Counted from the first letter of the stretch, positions 9,717 to 19,562 are shown. The stretch: DNA of 64,000 nucleotides from Corynebacterium aurimucosum (GCF_030408555.1 NZ_CP047048.1:310001-374000); one strand, 5' to 3'. Notes: generated from the sequence alone by a model not told the origin. Made by a program: numbers and translations.

Positions 9717-10982
9717 ATGCGCATCGCGATGATTTCCATGCACACCTCGCCCCTTGAACAGCCCGGTTCCGGGGACGCGGGCGGCATGAATGTCTATGTT
9801 CTTAACACTGCCCGCCAGCTCGCGCGCCTCGGCGTAGAGGTCGATATTTTCACTCGCGCCACGCGCCCCAGTCAGGGGGAAGTGGTGGACGTCGAGGAGC
9901 GCCTGCGCGTCATCAATATTGTGGCGGGACCCTATGAAGGCCTCAGCAAGGAGGAACTGTCCACGCAGCTGGCCGCGTTCACGGGCGGCATCTTCAACTT
10001 CGCGCGCTGTTTTGAGGTGGAGTATGACGTCATCCACTCCCACTACTGGCTCTCCGGCCAGGTGGGCTGGCTGCTGCGTGACCTTTGGGATGTCCCTCTC
10101 GTCCACACCGCACATACGCTGGCCGCGGTGAAGAACGTGCACCGCACGCTCGATGACACCCCGGAAACCGAAGCCCGCCGCATTTGCGAGCAGCAACTGG
10201 TGGATAACGCCGACATCCTGGTGGTCAACACCGCCCAGGAAACCCGCGATCTGATCGAGCACTACGACGCCTCGCCGGAGAATATCGTCGTGGTCTCCCC
10301 GGGTGCCGATACCGAGCTGTATACCCCAGGTACAGACCGCATGACGGAGCGCGCCCGCCGCCAGCTGGGCATCCCGCTACACACCAAAGTCGTGGCCTTT
10401 GTGGGCCGCCTGCAAAAGTTTAAGGGCCCCGACGTGCTCATCCGCGCCGCCGCGGAGCTGATGGAGCGCGATCCGGATCGACGCCTGCGCGTGATCATCT
10501 GTGGCGGTGCCTCCGGAGCGAATTCCTCGCCGGATGCCTACCACAACCTCGCTCGCGAGCTGGGGGTGGAGCGCGTCGTGCGCTTCCTGAGCCCGCGCCC
10601 GCCGCAGGAGCTCGTGGCCATCTATCAAGCCGCGGATATCGTCGCGGTGCCCAGCTATAACGAGTCTTTCGGGCTGGTAGCCATGGAAGCGCAGGCCTCC
10701 GGAACGCCCGTGGTGGCAGCGGCCGTCGGCGGCTTGCCTATTGCCGTCGCGGATGGTGACACGGGCTTGCTCGTCCACTCCCATTCGGCGCAGGATTGGG
10801 CTGACGCGCTAGAGCAGTTGCTTGACGACGACCCCCGCCGCATCGCCATGGGCGAAGCCGCCGTCGATCACGCCCAGCAGTTCAGTTGGGCAGCGGCCGC
10901 CACCCAGCTGGAGAATATTTATGCCGATGCGATGAGTATCGAGATTCCGGACTGTCATGCGCGCCGGGCAATCGGATACTAA
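9717..10982 (+). CDS. mshA: D-inositol-3-phosphate glycosyltransferase (mycothiol biosynthesis)
   Basis: A 421-residue GT4-family enzyme that transfers GlcNAc from UDP-GlcNAc to 1L-myo-inositol-1-phosphate, the first committed step of mycothiol synthesis. The MshA signature [20 protein letters not shown] is at residues 8-27. The GT-B C-terminal domain shows [13 protein letters not shown] and the [19 protein letters not shown] nucleotide-sugar loop. ATG at 9717 lies 8 bp after a TACACT hexamer (9703-9708), which suggests a leaderless or near-leaderless transcript. The order mshA-gpmA-senX3-regX3 is conserved in Corynebacterium and Mycobacterium. The gene is divergent from fadD copy 2. Confidence 0.96.
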   Translation: MRIAMISMHTSPLEQPGSGDAGGMNVYVLNTARQLARLGVEVDIFTRATRPSQGEVVDVEERLRVINIVAGPYEGLSKEELSTQLAAFTGGIFNFARCFEVEYDVIHSHYWLSGQVGWLLRDLWDVPLVHTAHTLAAVKNVHRTLDDTPETEARRICEQQLVDNADILVVNTAQETRDLIEHYDASPENIVVVSPGADTELYTPGTDRMTERARRQLGIPLHTKVVAFVGRLQKFKGPDVLIRAAAELMERDPDRRLRVIICGGASGANSSPDAYHNLARELGVERVVRFLSPRPPQELVAIYQAADIVAVPSYNESFGLVAMEAQASGTPVVAAAVGGLPIAVADGDTGLLVHSHSAQDWADALEQLLDDDPRRIAMGEAAVDHAQQFSWAAAATQLENIYADAMSIEIPDCHARRAIGY

Positions 10983-11071
10983 TCCCACATAAATGGGCGT
11001 AAACCCACACTTAGGGGTGATGTGCTCGGGTTCACAGGCGAGCCGCCGAAAAACGTGGCATGCTGGTGTTT

Positions 11072-11821
11072 ATGAGTAACGGAAAGCTGATTCTACTTCG
11101 ACACGGACAGTCCGAATGGAACGAGTCCAACCAGTTCACCGGTTGGGTTGATGTCAACCTCACCGCCAAGGGTGAGGGCGAGGCCAAGCGTGGCGGCGAG
11201 CTGCTCAAGGAACAGGGCATCTTGCCGAATATCGTCTACACCTCCCTGCTGCGCCGTGCCATCCGCACCGCCAATATTGCGCTCAACGCTGCGGACCGCC
11301 ACTGGATCCCGGTTGTGCGCGACTGGCGTCTCAACGAGCGCCACTACGGCGCCCTGCAGGGCCTCAACAAGGCAGAGACCAAGGATAAGTACGGTGAGGA
11401 GCAGTTCATGGCATGGCGCCGTTCTTACGGCACCCCGCCGCCGGAGCTGGAGGATGGCGCCGAGTACTCCCAGGCCGGTGACCCGCGCTACGCCAACCTG
11501 GATCAGGTTCCGCGTACCGAGTGCCTGAAGGATGTCGTCGAGCGCTTCGTTCCTTATTTCGAGGAGGAAATCCTCCCGCGCGCCAAGAAGGGTGAGACCG
11601 TTCTCATCGCCGCACACGGCAACTCCCTGCGCGCGCTGGTCAAGCACCTGGATCAGATCTCCGATGAGGAGATTGCCGGCCTTAATATTCCAACTGGCAT
11701 CCCGCTGGTCTACGAGATCACCGAGGACGGATCCGTGGTGAACCCGGGCGGTACCTACCTGGATCCGGAAGCTGCTGCTGCCGGCGCTGCCGCCGTGGCC
11801 GCTCAGGGTGGAAAGAACTAA
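11072..11821 (+). CDS. gpmA: 2,3-bisphosphoglycerate-dependent phosphoglycerate mutase
   Basis: A 249-residue dPGM of glycolysis that interconverts 3- and 2-phosphoglycerate. The phosphohistidine motif [10 protein letters not shown] places His at residue 11. Other active-site blocks are [20 protein letters not shown] and [16 protein letters not shown] with the second His. The frame opens at 11060 but [12 protein letters not shown] from 11072 matches family N-termini. There is no good RBS. The C-terminal Ala-rich tail ([15 protein letters not shown]) is typical of corynebacterial orthologues. A stem-loop follows the gene at 11849. Confidence 0.96.
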   Translation: MSNGKLILLRHGQSEWNESNQFTGWVDVNLTAKGEGEAKRGGELLKEQGILPNIVYTSLLRRAIRTANIALNAADRHWIPVVRDWRLNERHYGALQGLNKAETKDKYGEEQFMAWRRSYGTPPPELEDGAEYSQAGDPRYANLDQVPRTECLKDVVERFVPYFEEEILPRAKKGETVLIAAHGNSLRALVKHLDQISDEEIAGLNIPTGIPLVYEITEDGSVVNPGGTYLDPEAAAAGAAAVAAQGGKN

Positions 11822-11848
11822 ACACCGAGCAAGCTGCGTGCTGCGCAC

Positions 11849-11880
11849 AATCCCCAGGGAGCATATACTCCTTGGGGATT
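11849..11880 (+). terminator. Stem-loop terminator after gpmA
   Basis: AATCCCCAGGGAG (11849-11861) pairs with the downstream arm ending CCTTGGGGATT (11880), with one mismatch. It is followed by the T-rich CTTTGT, then by the RBS of senX3. Confidence 0.75.
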
Positions 11881-11896
11881 CTTTGTAGGGGCGTGA

Positions 11897-13162
11897 ATGA
11901 TTGTGGAACTGGTTTTAGCTTTTCTTGCCGGCGTGGTGGCCTGTGGCCTGGCCATTCCGGTAGTTACTCGGTTCCGTGAACGCATGGAGCGCCGCCGCGT
12001 CCGCGATGCGGATGCCAACCAGGTCACCAGCGTGAGCCAGGTCCTGCATCTCGCCGTGGCGGGCTCGCCGGCCGGTATGACGGTGCTCTCGCGCGACAAA
12101 GAGGTCATCTTTTCCAACCCTGCGTCCCATCAAATGTCGATGGTGCACGACCGTGCCGTGAACCCCGATATTTGGAAGGTCGCGGAGGAGGTCTTCGACG
12201 ATAAGGAGACCCGAACGCTGGATCTTGCCATTCCCAAGCGGCGCACCGGTAACCGCGTAATCCAGGTACGCGCGGTGGTTCAGCCGCTGACGCTGAACGA
12301 CGATCGCTTCGTCATCGTCTACGGCACCGACGAGTCCGAATCGGTGCGCATGGAATCTGCCCGCCGTGACTTCGTGGCTAACGTGTCGCACGAACTGAAG
12401 ACCCCGGTCGGCGGCATCGCCCTGTTAGCCGAGGCCCTCCTCGAAGACACGGGGGATCCCGAGCACGTCGAGTACTTCGGCAGCAGGGTGCAAAAGGAAG
12501 CCGCTCGCATGGCCGAGATGGTCAGCGAGCTGATTTCCCTGTCCAAGCTGCAGGGTGCGGAGGCGCTGCCAGAGATGGAGCCGCTTGACCTCGATGACGT
12601 CATCGATGAGGCCATTACCCGCAACCAGCTCGCTGCCGATTCCCACCACAACCAGCTCACCCGCGGCGAATCCGCAGGTGTTCACGTGATGGGAGATAAA
12701 TCCCTCCTGGTTACGGCGATCTCAAACTTGATCTCCAACGCCATCCACTATTCGCCGGATGAGCTTCCGGTATCGGTGACGCAGAAGGTCGTCGGCGGGA
12801 AGGTCGTGCACATCCGAGTCACGGACCGCGGCATCGGCATTGCTCCGGAAGACCAGAAGCGGGTATTTGAGCGCTTCTTCCGCGTGGATAAGGCACGCTC
12901 CCGACAGACCGGCGGGACTGGCCTTGGCTTGGCCATTGTGAAGCACGTCGTGGCTAATCACGGCGGCAATATCAAGCTGTGGTCACGCCCCGGAACTGGC
13001 TCGACGTTTACTATCGAGCTCCCTATATACGCCGAAGAGAAGCCAGCGGATAATCTTATTAACCGGGATAATATAGAAGACGGAGCCGTCAGCTCTGCCG
13101 CCCCTGGTTTGCAGCGCGCTGTGGCGCGTGTAGCAGCTCGTCGAAAGGATAAAGCGCAATGA
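11897..13162 (+). CDS. senX3: SenX3-like sensor histidine kinase
   Basis: A 421-residue membrane-anchored kinase. One hydrophobic N-terminal helix (residues 2-23) precedes a PAS-like region (about 50-145). The HisKA H-box DFVANVSHELKTP has phospho-acceptor H165. The HATPase_c domain shows the N box NLISNAIHYSPD, the G1 box DRGIGIAPEDQKRVFERFFRVD and the G2 box GGTGLGLAIVKH. In mycobacteria SenX3 signals phosphate starvation to RegX3, and the conserved locus suggests a similar role. The stop codon overlaps the regX3 start (ATGA), so the two are translationally coupled. ATG at 11897 follows AGGGGCG. Mycobacterial SenX3 has two N-terminal helices, while only one is seen here. Confidence 0.93.
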   Translation: MIVELVLAFLAGVVACGLAIPVVTRFRERMERRRVRDADANQVTSVSQVLHLAVAGSPAGMTVLSRDKEVIFSNPASHQMSMVHDRAVNPDIWKVAEEVFDDKETRTLDLAIPKRRTGNRVIQVRAVVQPLTLNDDRFVIVYGTDESESVRMESARRDFVANVSHELKTPVGGIALLAEALLEDTGDPEHVEYFGSRVQKEAARMAEMVSELISLSKLQGAEALPEMEPLDLDDVIDEAITRNQLAADSHHNQLTRGESAGVHVMGDKSLLVTAISNLISNAIHYSPDELPVSVTQKVVGGKVVHIRVTDRGIGIAPEDQKRVFERFFRVDKARSRQTGGTGLGLAIVKHVVANHGGNIKLWSRPGTGSTFTIELPIYAEEKPADNLINRDNIEDGAVSSAAPGLQRAVARVAARRKDKAQ

Positions 13163-13857
13163 CCACCATCCTCATCGTTGAAGATGAAGAGTCGCTGGCC
13201 GATCCCCTCGCCTTCCTCCTCCGAAAGGAGGGATTCGACGTTCTCCTCGCCCCCGACGGGCCCAGCGCGCTCGAACAGTTTGCGGCACATAACGTAGACA
13301 TCGTCCTGCTGGACCTCATGCTGCCGGGAATGTCTGGAACGGACGTCTGCAAGCAATTGCGCACGACGTCTTCTGTGCCGGTGATTATGGTGACCGCGCG
13401 CGACTCGGAGATTGACAAGGTTGTGGGCCTGGAGCTCGGCGCGGATGACTATGTGACTAAGCCTTATTCCTCCCGCGAGCTCATCGCCCGCATCCGCGCT
13501 GTGCTGCGCCGTGGCCAAGATGTCTCTTCCGAGCACGCCGAGGAGGAGCCCGACGAGCAAATCCTGGAAGGCGGCCGCGTGCGCATGGACGTGGAGCGCC
13601 ACACCGTTCTCGTGGCCGGCGAGCCGGTATCCATGCCTCTCAAGGAGTTTGACCTCCTCGAATACCTACTGCGCAACGCCGGACGTGTACTGACTCGCGG
13701 CCAACTCATTGACCGCATCTGGGGAGCGGATTATGTGGGTGATACCAAGACCCTCGATGTTCACGTCAAGCGCCTCCGCTCCAAGATTGAGGCCGAACCT
13801 TCCCGCCCACAGCAGCTCGTGACGGTGCGCGGCCTGGGCTATAAGTTCGAGGCTTAA
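13159..13857 (+). CDS. regX3: RegX3-like response regulator (OmpR/PhoB family)
   Basis: A 232-residue two-domain regulator. The receiver domain has the acidic pair EDE near residues 8-10, phospho-acceptor D52 in [11 protein letters not shown], the Thr of VTARD and the Lys of [13 protein letters not shown]. The winged-helix output domain (about 135-230) includes [27 protein letters not shown] and the [12 protein letters not shown] recognition helix. It overlaps senX3 by 4 bp. Partner and locus point to phosphate-responsive control, by analogy with mycobacteria. Its 3' end overlaps the convergent Cys-rich gene by 4 bp. Confidence 0.95.
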   Translation: MTTILIVEDEESLADPLAFLLRKEGFDVLLAPDGPSALEQFAAHNVDIVLLDLMLPGMSGTDVCKQLRTTSSVPVIMVTARDSEIDKVVGLELGADDYVTKPYSSRELIARIRAVLRRGQDVSSEHAEEEPDEQILEGGRVRMDVERHTVLVAGEPVSMPLKEFDLLEYLLRNAGRVLTRGQLIDRIWGADYVGDTKTLDVHVKRLRSKIEAEPSRPQQLVTVRGLGYKFEA

Positions 13858-14735
13858 GCGCGGGGGTCAGCCGGGTGCCGCGGGAACTCGACCCCGGACC
13901 GCGCCCGGGCCTCGCAGTGTGTGGCCAGGATGTCGTAGCATTCCTCTCCGAGTAGCGCGATCAGCTCGGTTTTCTGCGACTTCCACAGCGGTTCTTCCGC
14001 GATGTGGCAGGAGGGATCTGCCGAGCAATACCAATCAAAGTCCTCGCCGCCGTTACCCCACCCGCGGCGGTCATATTCGCCGATAGTGGTGCGCAGGATT
14101 TCCTTCCCGTCGGGGCGCTCCTCATAGTCCTCGTGCCGGCGAATCGGCAGCTGCCAGCACACCTCGGGCTTGACCACGGTGAGTTCCTCACCCGCCTCGA
14201 GCGCCCATTGGTGGATAGCGCAGCCCGCGCCCGTGGGCCAGCCGGCGCGGTTGGCGAAGATGCAGGCGCCGTCGACAAGCGGCGTCTTCAGGGCCGGTTC
14301 CGGCTCGCCATCATCGCCGTCGAGCTCATCCCACTCCAGCCAGGGCTCCAACTCCTCAGGTTCTCCGTGTTCCAGGAACTCATCTACCCCCGCAGGGCGG
14401 TGCTGCCAGAAGCGGGCGGGCATGCGCGCGACGGCGTCGCGAAGCTGCTCCCGATCCGTCTCATCAGCCATGTAGGCGCCGTGCACGCAGCAGCCGACAT
14501 CGGGCTGCTGCTTATCGATGCCGTGGCACCTCTCCGTCCCAAACTGGCAGGCATAGTGCGATTCGAGCCAGGTCAGGTCGATGGAAAAGATGTGGAGTGG
14601 ATCGTTTGGATCCGTAAATTCAAACCACTCTCTAGGAAAATCGGGGGCCTTTTCGCGGCCGGCCAAGATGGACGCCGCCGCCGGGGAGGAGGCGGGAAAA
14701 CCCAGGTAAACTTCATTCGATTTCGGGCGATTCAC
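13854..14735 (-). CDS. Conserved Cys-rich protein (Rv0495c-like by position)
   Basis: A 293-residue soluble protein beginning with GTG at 14735. It contains about ten cysteines grouped as [45 protein letters not shown] and CSADPSCH, which suggests a metal-binding or Fe-S site. In M. tuberculosis a conserved hypothetical protein of similar length (Rv0495c) lies at the same place between regX3 and the Ppx gene on the opposite strand. That supports orthology, though I could not align them. The function is unknown. It is divergent from ppx with only 33 bp between them, so the two promoters must overlap. Confidence 0.85.
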   Translation of the reverse strand: MNRPKSNEVYLGFPASSPAAASILAGREKAPDFPREWFEFTDPNDPLHIFSIDLTWLESHYACQFGTERCHGIDKQQPDVGCCVHGAYMADETDREQLRDAVARMPARFWQHRPAGVDEFLEHGEPEELEPWLEWDELDGDDGEPEPALKTPLVDGACIFANRAGWPTGAGCAIHQWALEAGEELTVVKPEVCWQLPIRRHEDYEERPDGKEILRTTIGEYDRRGWGNGGEDFDWYCSADPSCHIAEEPLWKSQKTELIALLGEECYDILATHCEARARSGVEFPRHPADPRA

Positions 14736-14768
14736 ACCTACCCACGGTAGACCTACTACTCTAGAGGC

Positions 14769-15698
14769 GTGCGATTAGGTGTATTAGACGTCGGAAGTAA
14801 TACCGTCCACCTCGTTGCGGTCGACGCCGCAACCGGTGGGCGGCCTTCGCCGATGAGCGATTGGAAGACCCCGCTGCGTCTGGTGGAACAGCTAGACAAG
14901 GACGGCAACATCCACGAGAAGGGCATGAAGAAGCTCATCTCCGCCGTGGGTGAGGCCGCTGAGCTGGGCCAGAAGCTGGGTTGTGATGAATTCATCGCTT
15001 TTGCTACCTCCGCCGTGCGCTCGGCCACGAACTCGGCCAAGGTTCTCGATGAAGTTGAGAAGCAAACCGGCGTCCGCCTAGAAATCTTGTCGGGCGAGGA
15101 GGAAGCGCGTTTGACCTTCCTCGCCGCCCGCCGGTGGTATGGCTGGTCCGCTGGCCGCATCACCAACCTCGATATCGGTGGCGGTTCGCTGGAGCTGTCC
15201 ACCGGTACCGATGAGCATCCGGAAATGGCTTTCTCCCTCGACTTGGGAGCTGGCCGCCTGACTCATAATTGGTTTGATACCGATCCTCCGCAGAAGTCCA
15301 AGGTAAATTTGCTGCGGGATTACATTGACGCGGAACTGGTCGGCGTGGCCGATAAGATGCGCGCCCTGGGCCCTGCGGGATTGGCCGTGGGAACCTCGAA
15401 AACATTCCGCACGCTGGCCCGTTTGACCGGTGCTGCGCCCTCGTCTGCGGGTCCCTACGTCAAACGCACCCTTACGGCGCCGGGTTTGCGTCAGCTGATT
15501 TCCTTCATCTCCCGTATGACTGCAGCTGACAGGGCGGACCTTGAGGGTGTAAGTTCTACCCGATCGCATCAGATCGTCGCCGGTGCTTTAGTGGCGGAGG
15601 CGAGCATGCGTGCCCTGGGAATCGAAAAGCTGGAGATCTGCCCCTGGGCTCTCCGAGAAGGTGTTATTTTGCGCCGTACCGATAAGGGACTGGAATAG
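14769..15698 (+). CDS. ppx: Ppx/GppA family exopolyphosphatase
   Basis: A 309-residue ASKHA-fold phosphatase. The N-terminal phosphate loop [17 protein letters not shown], the [11 protein letters not shown] motif near residues 100-110 and the second glycine loop [11 protein letters not shown] near 135-145 are characteristic. It lacks the C-terminal HD domain of long E. coli Ppx and so resembles the short actinobacterial Ppx2 type, which hydrolyses polyphosphate. GTG at 14769 is the first good start. Position next to a phosphate-type two-component system fits a role in phosphate/polyP homeostasis. Confidence 0.92.
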   Translation: MRLGVLDVGSNTVHLVAVDAATGGRPSPMSDWKTPLRLVEQLDKDGNIHEKGMKKLISAVGEAAELGQKLGCDEFIAFATSAVRSATNSAKVLDEVEKQTGVRLEILSGEEEARLTFLAARRWYGWSAGRITNLDIGGGSLELSTGTDEHPEMAFSLDLGAGRLTHNWFDTDPPQKSKVNLLRDYIDAELVGVADKMRALGPAGLAVGTSKTFRTLARLTGAAPSSAGPYVKRTLTAPGLRQLISFISRMTAADRADLEGVSSTRSHQIVAGALVAEASMRALGIEKLEICPWALREGVILRRTDKGLE

Positions 15699-15707
15699 GA
15701 AAGAAAC

Positions 15708-16520
15708 GTGGCTGACAAGAAACAGTTGACAGTTGCGGAGCTGCTGGCCCGTAACGCGAAGGACCGACCCGGCGAGGAGAAGACCCCGCGCCGCCGTCGC
15801 CGGAGCCTCGATGAAGGCGGCATCTCAGTTGCGGAGCTGACCGGCAATCTCGAAAAGGTGAAGGCAACCCCGGCTGAGGCAAAGCACTCGAACGTCTCCA
15901 TCGATGAGACGGCCCCGGTGATTCCTGCTCCGAAGAAGGAGACCAAGAAGGAGTCCAAGGAAGAGACTCCGAAGAAGGAAGCCCCCAAGCAGGAAGCAGC
16001 CCAGAAGGTGGACAAGCCCCAGGCCGCTGCCGTTCCTGTGGAGAAGCCCGCGGAGTCCGAGTCCAAGCCTTCCCAGCCTTCTGATGATGACACCCGCGTC
16101 ATCCAAAAGGTCAACGACGAGCCAGAGAAGCCTGAGGTAAAGACCGCCGCACCGGTCGATGAGAAGCCGCAGGACGCCGCCGAGGACACCTTCACCACGG
16201 GTGAGCTCGAGGCAGTCGATGAGGACGTTGACGAGTATGACGAGGACTACGACGAGGAAGACGAGGGCAAGCTCAACCCCTTCGCCGTCGTCCTGCTCGC
16301 CCTCGTGGGCATCGTGCTCGGCGCCATCGTGTTCAAGGGCTTCGAGATCCTCTGGGATCGCTTCGACCGCCTCGTTGTCCTGGTGCTTGGTGTGGTTGTC
16401 ACCGGTGTCATCGTTGGCATCGTCCACGCACTGCGTACCAGCCGCGATGGTCTTTCCATGTTCCTCGCAGCCGTGGCCGGCTTGGTGCTGACCTTCGGCC
16501 CGCTCCTCGTGGTGATGTAA
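15708..16520 (+). CDS. Membrane protein with long charged N-terminal region (Rv0497-like by position)
   Basis: A 270-residue protein. Residues 1-195 are highly charged, low complexity and rich in Lys, Glu, Ala and Pro. They are followed by about three hydrophobic segments: LNPFAVVLLALVGIVLGAIV, LVVLVLGVVVTGVIVGIVHA and the C-terminal MFLAAVAGLVLTFGPLLVVM. The N-terminal tail is probably cytosolic and disordered. GTG at 15708 follows GGAAAGAAAC and lies 9 bp after ppx, so the two form an operon. A membrane protein occupies the same position in mycobacteria. No enzymatic motif is present. Confidence 0.85.
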   Translation: MADKKQLTVAELLARNAKDRPGEEKTPRRRRRSLDEGGISVAELTGNLEKVKATPAEAKHSNVSIDETAPVIPAPKKETKKESKEETPKKEAPKQEAAQKVDKPQAAAVPVEKPAESESKPSQPSDDDTRVIQKVNDEPEKPEVKTAAPVDEKPQDAAEDTFTTGELEAVDEDVDEYDEDYDEEDEGKLNPFAVVLLALVGIVLGAIVFKGFEILWDRFDRLVVLVLGVVVTGVIVGIVHALRTSRDGLSMFLAAVAGLVLTFGPLLVVM

Positions 16521-16548
16521 GAACCAGCTCCATAGGACACCTTCTCAT

Positions 16549-16620
16549 AAGGCATCTGTCACAAGGCATCTGTTAAAAGGTATCTTTGCCCTGAAAACGC
16601 CTTCTGGCAGATGCCTTTTG
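16549..16620 (+). terminator. Repeat-containing stem-loop terminator before proC
   Basis: AAGGCATCTG occurs at 16549-16558 and 16563-16572, with a diverged copy (AAAGGTATCT) at 16576-16585. The complementary arm CAGATGCCTT lies at 16608-16617 and ends in TTTTG. Any one of the repeats can pair with the single right arm. Confidence 0.6.
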
Positions 16621-16695
16621 CATGCGCGGGGTCAGCCTGCGTGCACAGCCTTGACCTGGTGGCCGCATCCTAGCCTTTCTGGCACCCTGGATAGC

Positions 16696-17487
16696 ATGAC
16701 AAAAATTGCAGTACTTGGTGGAGGACAAATCGGCGAAGCCCTAGTTTCCGGGCTGGTGAATGCGGGCTATGACGCCGCGGACATCGTGGTGACCAACCGT
16801 CGTTCCGAGCGCAGCGAGGAGCTAAAGAGCGCCTATGGCGTGTCGGTCACGAGCGATAATGCTGCGGCTATCGACGGCGCGGAATACATCTTCGCGTGCG
16901 TGAAGCCCTATGCCATCGAGGAGCTCCTTGAAGGCCTCGACATCCCCAAGACGGCCGTGGTTGTGTCCATGGCTGCCGGCCTGACCCTCGAGACGTTGGA
17001 GAAGGCCGCCGGCGAGGGCGTGCCAGTCGTCCGCGTCATGCCGAACACCCCCATGTTGGTGGGCAAGGGCATGTGCACCTGCGCGGGTGGTTCCCACGTC
17101 ACCGAAGAGCAACAGGCTGGCGTGGTCAAGCTTCTGGAAGCCGTCGGCGAGGTTGCTGTCATTGAGGAGAAGCACATCGACGCCGCCACCGCACTGGCAG
17201 GCTCTGCTCCCGCGTATTACTTCCTTGTCACCGAAGCGCTGATCGACGCCGGTGTGCAGCTCGGCCTCACCCGTGACGTCGCCGAAAAGCTAGCCACCCG
17301 CACCGCCCAAGGCGCGGGCACCATGCTGGCTGAATCCGGCAAGGATCCGGTGGCTTTGCGCGCAGGGGTAACCTCCCCGGGGGGAACCACTGCTGCCGCC
17401 CTTCGTGAACTCGAGGAGTCTGGCCTGCGGGGCGCGTTCTTCCGTGCCGCCGAAGCATGCACCCAGCGTGCGCAGGAACTTGCTTAA
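16696..17487 (+). CDS. proC: Pyrroline-5-carboxylate reductase
   Basis: A 263-residue enzyme that reduces pyrroline-5-carboxylate to proline with NAD(P)H. The Rossmann motif is KIAVLGGGQIGEALVSGL, and the catalytic/oligomer C-terminal signature is DPVALRAGVTSPGGTTAAALRELE. The frame is open to 16618, but MTKIAVLGG from 16696 matches the family start. The place of proC between the Ppx region and a BldC-like gene is conserved in mycobacteria (Rv0500 and Rv0500A). Confidence 0.96.
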   Translation: MTKIAVLGGGQIGEALVSGLVNAGYDAADIVVTNRRSERSEELKSAYGVSVTSDNAAAIDGAEYIFACVKPYAIEELLEGLDIPKTAVVVSMAAGLTLETLEKAAGEGVPVVRVMPNTPMLVGKGMCTCAGGSHVTEEQQAGVVKLLEAVGEVAVIEEKHIDAATALAGSAPAYYFLVTEALIDAGVQLGLTRDVAEKLATRTAQGAGTMLAESGKDPVALRAGVTSPGGTTAAALRELEESGLRGAFFRAAEACTQRAQELA

Positions 17488-17687
17488 AATTTCCCGCCGT
17501 TCTGGTAGCCCTGTGGCATATGTTGTCACACGGGCTTGATGGGGAACAGCGGTGCGAAAGAGGAAAAAATTAGCTCTTGGGTCGCATTAGTCACACGTTT
17601 CACGCTAAGCTGGCAGGAGCGCGTGCGTGATAGTCCTGTGGGAGGGGAAGCCTACAGCGCGTCACGTGCTGAAGGGTTAAATAAACT

Positions 17688-17876
17688 ATGACGAATGAAG
17701 ATAAGGGAACTTTCCTGACCATCGCCGAAGTTGCGGAGATCATGCGTGTCTCCAAGATGACGGTGTACAGGTTGGTTCATGCAGGTGACATGCCGGCCGT
17801 GCGCGTGGGACGCTCCTTCCGCGTCCACGAATCTGCCGTCAAGGAATACCTTGAGGCCTCCGTATACGGAGCCTAG
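17688..17876 (+). CDS. BldC/excisionase-family small HTH DNA-binding protein
   Basis: A 62-residue protein that is almost entirely a MerR-like winged HTH: FLTIAEVAEIMRVSKMTVYRLVHAGDMPAVRVGRSFRVHESAVKEYL. It matches the actinobacterial BldC/Rv0500A type, which binds direct repeats as a small DNA-binding protein without an effector domain. ATG at 17688 is followed by a full-length domain. The gene stands alone, 200 bp after proC, and ends in a strong terminator. No phage genes are near, so an excisionase role is unlikely. Confidence 0.92.
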   Translation: MTNEDKGTFLTIAEVAEIMRVSKMTVYRLVHAGDMPAVRVGRSFRVHESAVKEYLEASVYGA

Positions 17877-17891
17877 CGTTCACCTCTTTCT

Positions 17892-17943
17892 GGCAGCGCC
17901 CACCACTGCGGACCACTCGCGGTCCGCGGCGGTGGGCGCTGCC
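17892..17943 (+). terminator. Strong stem-loop terminator after the BldC-like gene
   Basis: GGCAGCGCCCACC (17892-17904) pairs perfectly with GGTGGGCGCTGCC (17931-17943). The interior also folds, through GCGGACC and GGTCCGC. It is followed by CTTAGTTTT. Confidence 0.85.
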
Positions 17944-18120
17944 CTTAGTTTTGGTGCTGGGCAGGCCGCTAGGTAAGATAGTGAACATTCGTTTCGGCAC
18001 TGGTATGCCTGTGTCTCCCTGTTTCGCAGGGGCCGCCACGAGTGCACCGTGTGTGGTTTCATTCCAGGCGTTGCCGGCCGGTTTACGTACGTACTGATAC
18101 CGAAAGTGAGGAAACCTACT

Positions 18121-18222
18121 ATGGGTTCTGTCATCAAGAAGCGCCGCAAGCGCATGTCCAAGAAGAAGCACCGCAAGATGCTGCGTCGCACCCGCGTTCA
18201 GCGTCGCAAGCTGGGCAAGTAA
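18121..18222 (+). CDS. Small basic ribosomal protein bS22 (AURKAIP1/COX24-like)
   Basis: A 33-residue, extremely basic protein beginning [19 protein letters not shown] and ending [11 protein letters not shown]. It matches the actinobacterial bS22 small ribosomal subunit protein seen in mycobacterial ribosomes and annotated as an AURKAIP1/COX24-domain protein (Rv0500B position). ATG at 18121 is preceded by GAAAGTGAGGAAACC. It is too short for usual ORF cut-offs. It has its own leader of about 175 bp after the upstream terminator and its own downstream terminator. Confidence 0.93.
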   Translation: MGSVIKKRRKRMSKKKHRKMLRRTRVQRRKLGK

Positions 18223-18234
18223 AGCTTCGCCTGT

Positions 18235-18274
18235 AACTCCCCGCATGGTCCTTTCAGGATCGTGGCGGGGAGTT
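18235..18274 (+). terminator. Terminator after bS22 gene
   Basis: AACTCCCCGC (18235-18244) pairs with GCGGGGAGTT (18265-18274), followed by the T-rich TCTGTTATCTTTTC. Confidence 0.85.
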
Positions 18275-18341
18275 TCTGTTATCTTTTCTCCTTCCCGCCG
18301 TTTCGGATGACTGCGCCGTCGTTTCAGACGACGGGAGCCGC

Positions 18342-19562
18342 TTAGAACGGAATGTCCTCCTGCGGGGAGGTCGGGGTACGGAGTTCCTCGGCAGTGGCCT
18401 GTGCTTCCTTAGCTTCTTGCTGGGCGCGCTCGCGGGTGGCCGAAATCTTTTGAGCCACCGTTTGTGCCCAACGCTTCGTTTTCTGTGCCAGCGGGCCAGT
18501 CGGCTCCGTCATAGCCCAGGTCCCGTCTTCGTAGAGCCACACGATGTCCCCGGTGTGCGGGTCCATGATGTAGTGCGCGCGCCCATCAGTCTTCATATTG
18601 TGGTGGTGCTGGCACAAACTGGCCAGGTTGCGTGGGTGCGTGGCGCCGCCGTCGGCGTAGTTGACGCGGTGGTCCATCTGGCACAGGTAGGCCGGCCGGT
18701 TGCACCCCGGAGCGCGGCAGGTGCCATCCCGGCCTTCCACGTATGTGCGGATGAGCTCCGAGGCGATGTAGCTGCGCGATTCCGGTGGCTGCGAGGAGAG
18801 GTCGCGCGTGCGCGTGACAGGCATGTCCTGTGACGTCCACCCATGGCCTTGGACGAAGGTGGGGGCGTTGTCGATATCGCTGGCTTGGTAGGTGTGCAGA
18901 ATGACAGTCGCCGGCGGCGAGATACTACCGGCGATGAGCTTTTTCAGGGCATCAGCCTGTGAGAGTCCGTTCTCCTTTGCCGCTTGTTTGATGTAGCTAT
19001 CCAGAATCATGCCCGTGGCGCTATCGGTATTGAGCTCAAGGATGCCGCGCTGGCCAGTATCGGTGAAGGTATACGTCTCTTTCTGCGGGGAATTGCGAAA
19101 GCTAAAAGTCTTGTCAATACTCTTGCAAATATCGCGTAGTTTGCGCCCAATCTGCGCTGGGGTGGGAAAGACCTGATTCGGGGAGGTGGGGGTGAAGAAG
19201 GTGATCAGGGCATCGTCGATAAGCGCGAGCGTTTCTGGCGGCAACGCGCCCAGCTTTGTCAGGGTGCGGTCAATAGTGATGAGGGCCTTCATATCCAGCA
19301 GGAACTGGCTGTCCTGTAACGCCTTGACCTGCGGGAGCTCCGTGAGTCGGTGCACGGCCAGGCAGCATTCGCTCACGGTATAGTCGCCGACGCCAAGCTT
19401 GGCGACGAGCCTCTGGCACGCGACATCAAAATCCTCATCGAGGTCTGGCATGGCAGCTACCCACGAGCGGTAGTCTGCGCGGCGGGCGGCGCTGCGCTCC
19501 ACAGCGAGGGCGCAGTCAGGGTTCATATGGGAAAAGTAGGCGGTTTGGGTAGCAGTATTCAC
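18342..19562 (-). CDS. HNH endonuclease domain protein with DUF222-like N-terminus
   Basis: A 406-residue protein of the 13E12-like family, common and multicopy in actinobacteria. The N-terminal half (about 40-270) is the helical DUF222-type region. The HNH nuclease module lies near residues 290-345: CRAPGCNRPAYLCQMDHRVNYADGG, then NLASLCQHHHNMKT, giving the paired Cys and the DH/N/H residues. The C-terminal tail is charged and Gln/Ala-rich. It stands alone between bS22 and a LURP-one-like gene and is not part of the mycobacterial order here, so it may have been inserted. The biological role of the family is unclear. Confidence 0.9.
   Translation of the reverse strand: MNTATQTAYFSHMNPDCALAVERSAARRADYRSWVAAMPDLDEDFDVACQRLVAKLGVGDYTVSECCLAVHRLTELPQVKALQDSQFLLDMKALITIDRTLTKLGALPPETLALIDDALITFFTPTSPNQVFPTPAQIGRKLRDICKSIDKTFSFRNSPQKETYTFTDTGQRGILELNTDSATGMILDSYIKQAAKENGLSQADALKKLIAGSISPPATVILHTYQASDIDNAPTFVQGHGWTSQDMPVTRTRDLSSQPPESRSYIASELIRTYVEGRDGTCRAPGCNRPAYLCQMDHRVNYADGGATHPRNLASLCQHHHNMKTDGRAHYIMDPHTGDIVWLYEDGTWAMTEPTGPLAQKTKRWAQTVAQKISATRERAQQEAKEAQATAEELRTPTSPQEDIPF

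Noticed and set aside
17688..17876. Excisionase of a prophage
   Set aside because: No integrase, att repeats or phage genes nearby; the protein and its place match the conserved BldC-like gene of actinobacteria.
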